This document shows, one piece after another, positions 8,402-15,931 of a stretch of 64,000 bases of DNA. This DNA comes from Pseudomonadota bacterium (GTDB lineage Bacteria > Pseudomonadota > Alphaproteobacteria > Rhizobiales > Tepidamorphaceae): NCBI GenBank assembly GCA_023458595.1, contig JAEWYT010000088.1, positions 111,911 through 175,910 of the forward strand. The letters run 5' to 3'. Below the pieces are notes generated by a model. The model searched no databases and was not told the DNA's origin. It saw only the letters and a program-made list of their open reading frames with translations. The stretch's first letter is position 1, and every line of letters starts with the position of its first letter. The translations under genes and the position numbers were made by a program.

Positions 8402-8704
8402 TCAGGCGGAAAGCCGCCGCGCGACGGCCAGGTTGTAGTCGCGGATCCAGCCGGCGATCAGCAGGGCGTCGATCACCCACCAGACCGCCCAGACGGCCCA
8501 GAACGCCCAGCCGATCAGGATCCACATGGTCAGCCAGCCGAAGCCCCAGACGAGGAACTGCACGATGCCCGACAGGACGCGGTCCGAATACAGGCGGTGG
8601 GCGCCGAGGAAGCCGAGGAAGAACCACAGGATGTAGGCGAGCACCGCCGACTTGGACATCGCGTCGTATTCCATGATGCGGCGGGATTCTGTCGTGTCGG
8701 CCAT
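8402..8704 (-). CDS. TM2 domain membrane protein
   Basis: 100 aa membrane protein. A TM2-type pair of helices is visible: KSAVLAYILWFFLGFLGAHRLY (with the GAHRFY-like turn) and a following SGIVQFLVWGFGWLTMWILIGW, then a third Trp-rich hydrophobic segment (AFWAVWAVWWVIDALLIAGW). The function of bacterial TM2 proteins is unknown. It is transcribed away from the TetR gene's end, with 65 bp between them. Confidence 0.82.
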   Translation of the reverse strand: MADTTESRRIMEYDAMSKSAVLAYILWFFLGFLGAHRLYSDRVLSGIVQFLVWGFGWLTMWILIGWAFWAVWAVWWVIDALLIAGWIRDYNLAVARRLSA

Positions 8705-8769
8705 GGCGGTCCTGCCCGTTCGGGTTGCCTCGCCCGTCTATGTGTGGGCCCGGACGGCGCCACGCAAGC

Positions 8770-9399
8770 TCATCCGCCCGAAGGCGCGGCCTTTCCGCAG
8801 ATATGGTCGACGATCGCCGCCGCGAACGCCTCCAGCACGGCGCGGCTCTCGCCGAGGCGCGAGCGGATCGCGATGTAGCTGACGACGGCGGTGGCGATGC
8901 GGCCGAGCGTCCGGCAATCGGCGCCCTCGGGAAGCTCGCCGTCGGCGACGGCCTTCTCGATGCGCTTCTCGAGCATCCGGTCGAAGCCGCGGAAGGTCTC
9001 GGCCAGCAGGTCGCGAACGGCCGGATCGGTCGCCGCCTCCGGCACGCCCGTCGAGATCATGAAGCAGCCGCGCGGCCCGCCCTCCTGCGGGAAATAGAGG
9101 TCGATGAACAGCGCGTAGAGGTGCGTCAGGGCCTCGCGCAGCGGGAGATCCGGGGCAAGCGCCGCGCGCACGTCGTCGCGCATCTGCTCGCGGTAGCGCT
9201 CCAGCACGGTGCGGTAGAAGGCGCGCTTGTCGCCGAAGGCGCCGTAGAGGCTCGGCCGGTTCATGTGCGTCGCCGCGGCGAGCTCGTCCAGCGAGGTCGC
9301 CGCGAAGCCCTGCGTCCAGAACACGTCGCGCGCCCGGGCGAGCGCCTCATCGGGATCGTAGGCGCGCGGGCGTCCGCGCTTCGGCTTATTTTGTACCAT
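8770..9399 (-). CDS. TetR family transcriptional regulator, divergent from a GST gene
   Basis: 209 aa repressor. An N-terminal helix-turn-helix (residues 15-55, FAATSLDELAAATHMNRPSLYGAFGDK) is followed by a TetR C-terminal ligand domain, similar to the YafC/ComR-like group with PRGCFMISTG. It is divergent from the glutathione S-transferase gene. A repeated TTTTGTACC element occurs at both gene starts, one copy overlapping this gene's own ATG, which suggests it represses itself and the GST gene in response to an electrophile (inference). Confidence 0.88.
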   Translation of the reverse strand: MVQNKPKRGRPRAYDPDEALARARDVFWTQGFAATSLDELAAATHMNRPSLYGAFGDKRAFYRTVLERYREQMRDDVRAALAPDLPLREALTHLYALFIDLYFPQEGGPRGCFMISTGVPEAATDPAVRDLLAETFRGFDRMLEKRIEKAVADGELPEGADCRTLGRIATAVVSYIAIRSRLGESRAVLEAFAAAIVDHICGKAAPSGG

Positions 9400-9449
9400 T
9401 TCGCAAATATTCCTTGCTGCCGCCTATTTTCGTGCGTTACGGTACAAAA
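9389..9449. promoter_or_regulatory. Candidate TetR operator pair between divergent TetR and GST genes
   Basis: A 9 bp inverted repeat, TTTTGTACC at 9389-9397 and GGTACAAAA at 9441-9449, separated by 43 bp. The left arm overlaps the TetR start codon. The right arm is 23 bp before the GST start and just after a possible promoter (TTGCTG at 9414-9419, TACGGT at 9438-9443). Confidence 0.6.
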
Positions 9450-9472
9450 ATCAAATCAGGGAGACCGCAGCC

Positions 9473-10111
9473 ATGGACCTGTACTTCGCCCCGCTCGCCT
9501 GCTCGCTCGCCACCCGCGTCGCCCTCTACGAATCCGGCACGCCCGCCAACTATATCCGTGTCGACCGGATCGCGAAGACGCTCGAGGACGGCTCGGACTA
9601 TTTCGCCGTCAATCCGATGGGCCAGGTGCCGATGCTGCGGCTCGACTCGGGCGAACAGCTGACCGAGACCGCCGCCGTGCTGCAGTATGTCGCGGATCTC
9701 GACCCGGACTCCGGGCTCGCGCCGAGGTCCGGGCTGGAGCGCTACCGGATGCAGCAGTGGCTGAACTTCGTCGCCACCGAGCTGCACAAGGTCGTCTTCT
9801 ATCCGCTGTTCTCGACCGAGAGCAACGACGGCGCCAGGGCCTTCGCGCTGAAGCTCGCCGAAAAGCGCTTCGACTACCTGGACCGCCACCTGACCGGCCG
9901 CGAGTTCCTGCTCGATCGCTTCACCGTCGCCGACGCCTATCTCGGCACGGTGCTCGGCTGGACGCGGCCCGCCGGCATCGATCTCGGCAGGTGGCCGGCG
10001 GTGAAGGATTACTTCTCGCGCATGCGGCAGCGGCCGTCCTTCGCGGCGGCGGCGGCGGAGGAACTCGACCTCTACGAGGCGCAGGAGGCCCGGCGCGGCG
10101 CGGCGGCCTGA
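9473..10111 (+). CDS. Glutathione S-transferase
   Basis: Cytosolic GST of 212 aa. The N-terminal thioredoxin-like domain has the beta-class start MDLYFAPLACSLATRVALYE (with a Cys-Ser near residues 10-11 in the GSH-binding position) and the glutathione-binding cis-Pro/ESxA-like segment NPMGQVPML...LTETAAVLQYVAD. The C-terminal helical domain contains FTVADAYLGTVLGW, the GST N-capping box. It probably conjugates glutathione to toxic electrophiles; substrates are unknown. Control by the divergent TetR gene is likely. Confidence 0.9.
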   Translation: MDLYFAPLACSLATRVALYESGTPANYIRVDRIAKTLEDGSDYFAVNPMGQVPMLRLDSGEQLTETAAVLQYVADLDPDSGLAPRSGLERYRMQQWLNFVATELHKVVFYPLFSTESNDGARAFALKLAEKRFDYLDRHLTGREFLLDRFTVADAYLGTVLGWTRPAGIDLGRWPAVKDYFSRMRQRPSFAAAAAEELDLYEAQEARRGAAA

Positions 10112-10120
10112 GCCGGGCCG

Positions 10121-10176
10121 GTCATCGATCGCCGGTCATCGATCGCCGGGCATCGATCGTCGGTCGTGGGTCGTCG
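10121..10176. repeat. 14 bp tandem repeat downstream of the GST gene
   Basis: Units of 14 bp (GTCATCGATCGCCG): two identical copies at 10121-10134 and 10135-10148, a third with two changes at 10149-10162, and a degenerate fourth at 10163-10176. Each unit carries the palindrome ATCGAT. It fills the start of the convergent gap between GST and the VOC gene. The rest of that gap (to 10337) is GC-rich with CTCTC/GAGAG-type inverted stretches and no gene that I can see. Confidence 0.85.
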
Positions 10177-10337
10177 CCTTCCGGCACGCCTTGCGGCGCG
10201 CGACCCCTCTCCCGTCTCTCTCCCCTCGGAGGCAGAGAGGGATTTCCGCCGGCCGGCCGGTGATCCGCCCTCGAGGAGAAGGAGGGGAGGTTGCCGGGCG
10301 GATGCCCGGCGGTGGCGGAGAGAACGGCTCTCCCCCG

Positions 10338-10727
10338 CTATTCCTCCGGCGCGTGGCACACCGCCTCGATGCGGTTGCCGTCGGGATCGAGCAGGAACGC
10401 GGCGTAGTAGCTCTCGTGATAATGCGGCCTCGGGCCCGGCGCGCCGTCGTCGCGGCCGCCGGCCTCAAGGCCCGCGGCATGGAAGGCGTTGACGGCCGCG
10501 CGGCTCCTCGCCTTGAAGGCCCAGTGGCGGCCCTGGACGCGGCCGGCCCCGCCGATGCGGATCGACAGGTAGCTGCGCCCGGGATGCTCCGGCCCGGCCC
10601 GCTCGCCGTAGCCGAGCCGGTTCGGCTCGCGCACGACCTTGGGGATGGAAAGCGCGGAAAACACCGCGTCGTAGAAGGACTCCGCCCTGTCGATGTTGGA
10701 GACGGTGATGGAGACGTGGTCGAGCAC
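10338..10727 (-). CDS. VOC (glyoxalase/bleomycin resistance) superfamily protein
   Basis: 129 aa vicinal-oxygen-chelate protein. It begins VLDHVSITVSNIDRAESFY, with the first metal-ligand His, and ends with YYAAFLLDPDGNRIEAVCH, the second-half signature with the Glu ligand. No ATG is available; the GTG at 10727 has a GGAGG ribosome site 7 bp upstream and gives the expected N-terminus. It lies 20 bp downstream of the hydroxyacid dehydrogenase gene on the same strand, so the two are probably an operon. The substrate is unknown. Confidence 0.85.
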   Translation of the reverse strand: MLDHVSITVSNIDRAESFYDAVFSALSIPKVVREPNRLGYGERAGPEHPGRSYLSIRIGGAGRVQGRHWAFKARSRAAVNAFHAAGLEAGGRDDGAPGPRPHYHESYYAAFLLDPDGNRIEAVCHAPEE

Positions 10728-10747
10728 CGCCGCGCCTCCGACCCGGC

Positions 10748-11734
10748 TCAAAGCATCGAGGGCAGCACGCGGTCCGGCGGACGGTGGCCGTCGGCGAAGG
10801 TCTTGATGTTGATGATGACCTTCTCGCCCATGTCGACGCGCCCCTCGATCGTCGCCGAGCCCAGGTGCGGCAGCAGCAGCACCTTCTCGGACTTGGCGAG
10901 CTTCGGGTTCACCGAGGGCTCGTGCTCGAACACGTCGAGGCCGGCGCCGGCGAGCTCGTCGGCCTCCAGCATCCGGGCGAGCGCGTTCTCGTCGATCACC
11001 TCGCCGCGGGCGGTGTTGACGACATAGGCCTCGGGCCGCAGCAGCTTCAGCCGCCGGGCGGACAGGAGATGATAGGTCGCCGGCGTGTGCGGGCAGTGGA
11101 TCGAGATCACGTCCATGCGGGCGAGCATCTGGTCGAGGCTGTCCCACCAGGTCGCCTCCAGCTCCTCCTCGACCGCGGTCGGGACGCGGCGGCGGTTGTG
11201 GTAGTGGATCTGCATGCCGAAGGCGCGCGCCCGGCGCGCCACGGCCTGACCGATGCGCCCCATGCCGACGATGCCGAGGCGCTTGCCGTTGATGCGGTGG
11301 CCGAGCATCCAGGTCGGCGACCAGCCCTTCCAGTCGCCCGCTTCCATGACCTTGATGCCGTCGGCGAGCCGGCGCGGCACCGCGAGGATCAGCGCCATCG
11401 TCATGTCGGCGGTGTCCTCGGTGAGCACGCCGGGCGTATTGGTGACTGCGATGCCACGCTTGGTGGCGGTCTCCACGTCGATGTTGTCGACGCCGTTGCC
11501 GTAGTTGGCGACGAGCTTCAGCTGCGGCCCGGCCTGGGTGAGGACGGCGGCATCGATGCGGTCGGTAACGGTGGGAACGAGCACGTCGGCCTGCCGCACG
11601 GCCTCGATCAGTTCGGCCTGGGTCATCGGCCGGTCGTCGATGTTCAGGCGGGTCTCGAACAGCTCGCGCATCCGCGTCTCGACAACGTCCGGCAGCTTGC
11701 GCGTGACGATGACGAGCGGTCGCGTCTTTCCCAT
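10748..11734 (-). CDS. D-isomer specific 2-hydroxyacid dehydrogenase (glyoxylate/hydroxypyruvate reductase type)
   Basis: NAD(P)-dependent dehydrogenase of 328 aa. The Rossmann motif GIVGMGRIGQAVARRA is near residue 155. The catalytic Arg is in VNTARGEVID, the Glu in GAGLDVFEHEP, and the His in LLPHLGSAT. The NYGNGVDNIDV segment is typical of the GyaR/GhrB group, so glyoxylate or hydroxypyruvate reduction is the likely activity. A 19 bp palindrome lies 47 bp upstream of its ATG, in the region shared with the divergent SH3 gene. Confidence 0.9.
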   Translation of the reverse strand: MGKTRPLVIVTRKLPDVVETRMRELFETRLNIDDRPMTQAELIEAVRQADVLVPTVTDRIDAAVLTQAGPQLKLVANYGNGVDNIDVETATKRGIAVTNTPGVLTEDTADMTMALILAVPRRLADGIKVMEAGDWKGWSPTWMLGHRINGKRLGIVGMGRIGQAVARRARAFGMQIHYHNRRRVPTAVEEELEATWWDSLDQMLARMDVISIHCPHTPATYHLLSARRLKLLRPEAYVVNTARGEVIDENALARMLEADELAGAGLDVFEHEPSVNPKLAKSEKVLLLPHLGSATIEGRVDMGEKVIINIKTFADGHRPPDRVLPSML

Positions 11735-11780
11735 GCCAACGATCTCCCTCTCGAGGCTCGTCTTGTTGCCCGAACCGGCC

Positions 11781-11799
11781 GGTAAACCCGTCGTTTACC
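11781..11799. promoter_or_regulatory. Palindromic operator candidate, GGTAAAC-N5-GTTTACC
   Basis: A perfect inverted repeat with 7 bp arms and a 5 bp spacer, between the divergent dehydrogenase (start 11734) and SH3 protein (start 11968) genes. It is much closer to the dehydrogenase. The 233 bp gap holds no other gene. A weak plus-strand promoter, TTGACT (11903-11908) and TTATCT (11924-11929), lies before the SH3 gene. Confidence 0.55.
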
Positions 11800-11967
11800 A
11801 CGACGATGATAAGGATCGGTCCGGGGATTCGGGCGGACTTCGCGGACTCTCTATCAGACGGTCCGGCAAACACAAAGCGGATCGGCGCGGCGTCCTGTCC
11901 GGTTGACTTGGGATCGACACGGCTTATCTGGTCGCGTCTCGGCGCGGGGGATGCCGTCGGAACGAAT

Positions 11968-12525
11968 ATGAACGCATTGCCGCTTCGCGCCCGCCTCGCC
12001 GTCGCTCTCCTGGCCGGATTCCTCGGCTTCGCCGTGCCGCATGCCCATGCGGCCGCGCAGTCGGGCGAGGGCGCGCCCTCGGGCGCCCAGGTCGGCCCCA
12101 GCGGCCTGCCGCTGCCCCGCTTCGTCAGCCTCAAATCGGACCGCATCAACGTGCGCGCCGGGCCGGGCCAGGACCACCGCGTCAGCTGGATCTTCGCCAA
12201 GGCCGGCCTGCCCGTCGAGATCATCGCCGAATACGAGAACTGGCGGCGCATCCGCGACAGCGAGGGCGCCGAAGGCTGGGTGTTCCATTCGCTCCTCTCG
12301 GGGCGGCGGACGGCCATCATCGCGCCGTGGTCGACGGAGGACACGCTGGCACTGAGGCGCAATCCGGGCGAGAACGGCGGGCTCGCCGCGCTCGTCGAGC
12401 CGAACGTGCTCGTCGACCTGAACGAATGCGACGGAACCTGGTGCCGCGTCACCGTCAACAACGTGAGCGGGTGGATCTCCCAGGAGATGCTCTGGGGCGT
12501 CTATCCCAAGGAAAAGGTGAACTGA
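11968..12525 (+). CDS. Exported SH3-domain protein
   Basis: 185 aa exported protein. A signal peptide (residues 1-30, ending AVPHAHAAAQ) is followed by two bacterial SH3 modules: residues about 55-112 (SLKSDRINVRAGPGQDHRVS, then GWVFHSLLSG) and residues about 118-180 (TLALRRNPGENGG, then WCRVTVNNVSGWISQEMLWG). Such tandem SH3 proteins are thought to bind cell-wall peptides in the periplasm. The ATG at 11968 is chosen because it opens the signal peptide. It is convergent with irr. Confidence 0.85.
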   Translation: MNALPLRARLAVALLAGFLGFAVPHAHAAAQSGEGAPSGAQVGPSGLPLPRFVSLKSDRINVRAGPGQDHRVSWIFAKAGLPVEIIAEYENWRRIRDSEGAEGWVFHSLLSGRRTAIIAPWSTEDTLALRRNPGENGGLAALVEPNVLVDLNECDGTWCRVTVNNVSGWISQEMLWGVYPKEKVN

Positions 12526-12552
12526 GGCCGAAGGGCGCGCGCCCGTCTCCGC

Positions 12553-13011
12553 CTAGCGCCTGCCCGCCTGCTTGACCCGCACGACCACATCGATATGGGT
12601 GATTTCCATGCCCTCCGGGGCATCCGGCAGGCCGGTGACGGCGATCGAGCCGCCGGCGATGTCGATCAGCCGGTTCTCGTCCTCGAGATAGAAGTGGTGG
12701 TGATCGCGGGTGTTGGTGTCGAAGTAGGACTTCGCGCCGTCGACCGCGACCTCGCGCAGCAGGCCGGCGTTCGTGAACTGGTGCAGCGTGTTGTAGACGG
12801 TCGCCAGCGACACCGGCACGGAGGCGCGGATCGCCTGTTCGTGCAGCATTTCCGCGGTGACGTGACGGTCCACGCCGTCGAACAGCAGCGCGCCGAGCGA
12901 CATGCGCTGCCGCGTCGGGCGGAGCCCCGCATTCCGCAGGAGAACGGTCACCTCGCGCTCGCGGACAGAAGCGTTCGCGATCACGGTGTCGGCAGGCCTT
13001 TCGTTCATCAT
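12553..13011 (-). CDS. irr: Iron response regulator Irr (Fur family)
   Basis: Fur-superfamily regulator, 152 aa from the ATG at 13011. It has a winged helix (LRPTRQRMSLGALLFDG, then VSLATVYNTLHQFTNAGLLRE) and a His-rich metal/heme site (DHHHFYLEDENRLIDI). Position beside fabA-fabB-fabI is the classic rhizobial location of irr, which separates it from the second Fur-type gene at 36321. In rhizobia Irr acts under low iron and responds to heme. A good promoter maps at 13046-13074, so the longer frame starting at 13095 would begin upstream of the promoter and is rejected. The adjacent ATG at 13008 is an alternative start. Confidence 0.9.
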   Translation of the reverse strand: MMNERPADTVIANASVREREVTVLLRNAGLRPTRQRMSLGALLFDGVDRHVTAEMLHEQAIRASVPVSLATVYNTLHQFTNAGLLREVAVDGAKSYFDTNTRDHHHFYLEDENRLIDIAGGSIAVTGLPDAPEGMEITHIDVVVRVKQAGRR

Positions 13012-13045
13012 CAAGATGATCCGGCAATTCGTTGCATTCGCTACC

Positions 13046-13074
13046 AATATACGGTGCCGACCCTGCCTCGGCAA
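13046..13074 (-). promoter_or_regulatory. Probable irr promoter
   Basis: On the minus strand, -35 TTGCCG (13069-13074) and -10 TATATT (13046-13051) with 17 bp spacing, about 35 bp before the irr start. I see no obvious Irr box overlapping it. Confidence 0.55.
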
Positions 13075-13227
13075 GCCGCGCAGGTCTTCGGGCATTAAGG
13101 TTCCGCCGCCCTTTCGAGGGCGTTGAAGCTATGTTAGTTAAGCCGCGACGTCGAAGGGACAAAACCCGGAGGCGCCGAAGCCGTTCGGCGATTACGGACC
13201 GGCATTTCAGAGATAAGAGTGAGGCGA

Positions 13228-13755
13228 ATGACCGAACGGCGGTCCAGCTACGAATACGACGACCTTCTCGCCTGCGGGCGCGGCGAGCTCTTCGGCCCCG
13301 GCAACGCGCAGCTGCCGCTGCCGCCGATGCTGATGTTCGACCGCATTTCCCGGATTTCCGAGGAGGGCGGCGAGCACGGCAAGGGCCAGGTGCGCGCGGA
13401 GCTCGAGATCCGGCCGGATCTCTGGTTCTTTCCCTGCCATTTCAAGGGCGATCCGGTGATGCCGGGCTGCCTCGGCCTCGACGCGCTGTGGCAGATGGTC
13501 GGCTTCTTCCTGGGCTGGGCCGGCGCGCCGGGACGCGGCCGGGCGCTGGCGACCGGGGAGGTCAAGTTCTCCGGCATGGTGCTGCCGACCAACAAGATCG
13601 TCGAGTACGGAGTGGACCTGAAGCGCGTGATCCGGCGCAGGCTGACGCTCGGCATCGCCGACGGCTGGGTGAAGGCCGACGGGGAGACGGTGTTTCAGGC
13701 ATTCGACCTGAGGGTCGGGCTTTTCACCGCCGAGGCGGAGGGCGCCGCGGTCTGA
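13228..13755 (+). CDS. fabA: 3-hydroxydecanoyl-ACP dehydratase/isomerase FabA
   Basis: Bifunctional dehydratase/isomerase that introduces the cis double bond in anaerobic unsaturated fatty acid synthesis, 175 aa. The active-site region FPCHFKGDPVMPGCLGLDA carries the catalytic His (in HFKGDPVMPG) and the downstream Asp of GLDALWQMVGF. It starts MTERRSSYEYDDL with GAGG upstream. FabB follows after 76 bp and fabI after that, forming a fatty-acid operon divergent from irr. Confidence 0.96.
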   Translation: MTERRSSYEYDDLLACGRGELFGPGNAQLPLPPMLMFDRISRISEEGGEHGKGQVRAELEIRPDLWFFPCHFKGDPVMPGCLGLDALWQMVGFFLGWAGAPGRGRALATGEVKFSGMVLPTNKIVEYGVDLKRVIRRRLTLGIADGWVKADGETVFQAFDLRVGLFTAEAEGAAV

Positions 13756-13831
13756 TACCCGGCGGAAATTCGCCGGAATTGGCGCTTAAGCGCACCGGTC
13801 ATCCGAGTTGGACTTGCTACGAGAGGTTGCC

Positions 13832-15055
13832 ATGAGACGCGTCGTTGTCACCGGCATGGGGATCGTGTCGAGCATCGGCAATAACACCCAGGAAGTGGTG
13901 GCGTCGCTGCGCGAGGCGAAATCCGGCATCGTCACCGCCGACGATTACGTACGGCTCGGCTTCCGCAGCCAGGTGCACGGCGCGCCGACGCTGAACGCCG
14001 CCGAGATCGTCGACCGGCGCGCGATGCGCTTCCACGGCGGCGGCACCGCCTGGAACCACGTCGCCATGGAGCAGGCGATCCGCGATTCCGGTCTCGAGGA
14101 AAACGAGATCAGCAACGAGCGCACGGGCATCATCATGGGCTCGGGCGGCCCCTCGACGCGCACGCTGATCGAGGCCGCCGACATCGCCCGCGAGAAGGGC
14201 CCGAAGCGCATCGGCCCGTTCGCCGTGCCGAAGGCGATGTCGTCGACGGCGTCGGCGACGCTCGCCACCTGGTTCAAGATCAAGGGCGTCAACTATTCGA
14301 TCTCCTCGGCCTGCGCGACATCGTCGCACTGCGTCGGCAACGCCGCCGAGATGATCCAGTGGGGCAAGCAGGACGTCATGTTCGCCGGCGGCTGCGAGGA
14401 ACTCGACTGGACGCTGTCGATGCTGTTCGACGCGATGGGGGCGATGTCGTCGAAGTACAACGCCACGCCTCAGACCGCCTCGCGCGCCTACGACGTCGAC
14501 CGCGACGGCTTCGTCATCGCCGGCGGCGCCGGCGTGCTGGTGCTCGAGGAACTCGAGCACGCCAAGGCGCGCGGCGCCAGGATCTACGCCGAGCTCGCCG
14601 GCTACGGCGCCACGTCCGACGGCTACGACATGGTCGCCCCCTCGGGCGAGGGCGGCGAGCGCTGCATGCGCATCGCGATCGCCGACCTCAAGGAGCCGAT
14701 CGACTACATCAACCCGCACGCCACCTCGACGCCGGCCGGCGACGGGCCGGAGATCACCGCGATCCGCAACATCTTCGGCGCCGGCGACAAGTGCCCGCCG
14801 ATCTCGGCGACGAAGTCGCTCACCGGCCATTCGCTCGGCGCGGCCGGCGTGCAGGAGGCAATCTACTCGCTGCTGATGATGAACAACGGCTTCATCTGCG
14901 AATCGGCAAACATCCAGGAGCTCGATCCGGAGTTCGCGGACATGCCGATCGTGCGGGAGCGGCGCGACGACGCGACCATAAACACGGTGCTGTCGAACAG
15001 CTTCGGCTTCGGCGGCACCAATGCGAGCCTCGTGTTCCGCCGTCTGGACGGCTGA
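13832..15055 (+). CDS. fabB: Beta-ketoacyl-ACP synthase I FabB
   Basis: Condensing enzyme that elongates the cis-3-decenoyl product of FabA, 407 aa. The Cys-His-His triad is visible: Cys in SISSACATSSHCVGNA (about residue 163), His in NPHATSTPAGDGPE, and His in SLTGHSLGAAGVQE. The start RRVVVTGMGIVSSIGNN is typical. The ATG at 13832 has GAGAGG upstream. It is located between fabA and fabI. Confidence 0.96.
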   Translation: MRRVVVTGMGIVSSIGNNTQEVVASLREAKSGIVTADDYVRLGFRSQVHGAPTLNAAEIVDRRAMRFHGGGTAWNHVAMEQAIRDSGLEENEISNERTGIIMGSGGPSTRTLIEAADIAREKGPKRIGPFAVPKAMSSTASATLATWFKIKGVNYSISSACATSSHCVGNAAEMIQWGKQDVMFAGGCEELDWTLSMLFDAMGAMSSKYNATPQTASRAYDVDRDGFVIAGGAGVLVLEELEHAKARGARIYAELAGYGATSDGYDMVAPSGEGGERCMRIAIADLKEPIDYINPHATSTPAGDGPEITAIRNIFGAGDKCPPISATKSLTGHSLGAAGVQEAIYSLLMMNNGFICESANIQELDPEFADMPIVRERRDDATINTVLSNSFGFGGTNASLVFRRLDG

Positions 15056-15074
15056 GGGAAAAGGCAGGACGGCA

Positions 15075-15914
15075 ATGAGCGACGCGTTGATGGCCGGCAA
15101 GCGCGGCCTGATCATGGGAGTGGCGAACGATCATTCGATCGCCTGGGGCATCGCCACGGCCCTTGCCGCGCAGGGCGCCGAACTGGCCTTCACCTACCAG
15201 GGGGAGGCGTTCGGGCGTCGCGTGCGGCCGCTCGCCGAATCGCTCGGCGCCAAGCTGGTGCTGCCCTGCGACGTCGAGGACATCGCGACCGTCGATGCCG
15301 TCTTCGACGGGTTGAAGTCGGCCTGGGGCAGCCTGGATTTCGTCGTCCACGCGGTCGCCTTCTCCGACAAGGGCGAGCTGAAGGGCCGCTACGCCGACAC
15401 GACGCGCGAGAACTTCGTGCGCACCATGGTGATCTCGTGCTTCTCCTTCACCGAGATCGCCAGGCGGGCGGCCGCGATCATGCCGAACGGCGGGTCGCTG
15501 CTGACGCTCACCTATGCCGGCTCGACACGCGTCATGCCCAATTACAACGTGATGGGCGTCGCCAAGGCGGCGCTTGAGGCGAGCGTGCGCTATCTCGCCG
15601 CCGACTACGGGCCGCAGGGCATCCGCGTCAACGCGATCTCGGCGGGGCCGGTCCGGACCCTCGCCGGCGCCGGCATCACCGATGCGCGGCGGATGTACAA
15701 CTTTCACAAGGCGCACGCGCCCTTGCGCCGGGCGACGACGATCGACGACGTCGGCGGCTCCGCCCTCTATCTCGTGTCGCCGCTGTCGTCGGGCGTCACC
15801 GGAGAGGTGCATTTCGTCGATTCGGGCTTCCACGTCGTCTCGATGCCGAGGCCGGAGGAGATGAAGGCCGACATCGGCAACGGCGACAACGAGAATCTCA
15901 AGGCCGCCGAGTAG
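15075..15914 (+). CDS. fabI: Enoyl-ACP reductase FabI
   Basis: NADH-dependent enoyl-ACP reductase (divergent SDR family), 279 aa, which performs the last reduction in fatty acid elongation. Its N-terminus GKRGLIMGVANDHSIAWGIA is the FabI cofactor motif. The catalytic Tyr-x6-Lys is YNVMGVAK, and the NADH loop AGPVRTLAGAGI follows. It starts 19 bp after fabB. It is convergent with the GGDEF gene, with only 17 bp between their stops. Confidence 0.95.
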   Translation: MSDALMAGKRGLIMGVANDHSIAWGIATALAAQGAELAFTYQGEAFGRRVRPLAESLGAKLVLPCDVEDIATVDAVFDGLKSAWGSLDFVVHAVAFSDKGELKGRYADTTRENFVRTMVISCFSFTEIARRAAAIMPNGGSLLTLTYAGSTRVMPNYNVMGVAKAALEASVRYLAADYGPQGIRVNAISAGPVRTLAGAGITDARRMYNFHKAHAPLRRATTIDDVGGSALYLVSPLSSGVTGEVHFVDSGFHVVSMPRPEEMKADIGNGDNENLKAAE

Positions 15915-15931
15915 ACCGGCGAACGTTCCCG

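Noticed and set aside
13009..13095. Longer irr start at 13095
   Set aside because: The probable promoter (13046-13074) lies inside that extension, and the added residues do not match Irr proteins.
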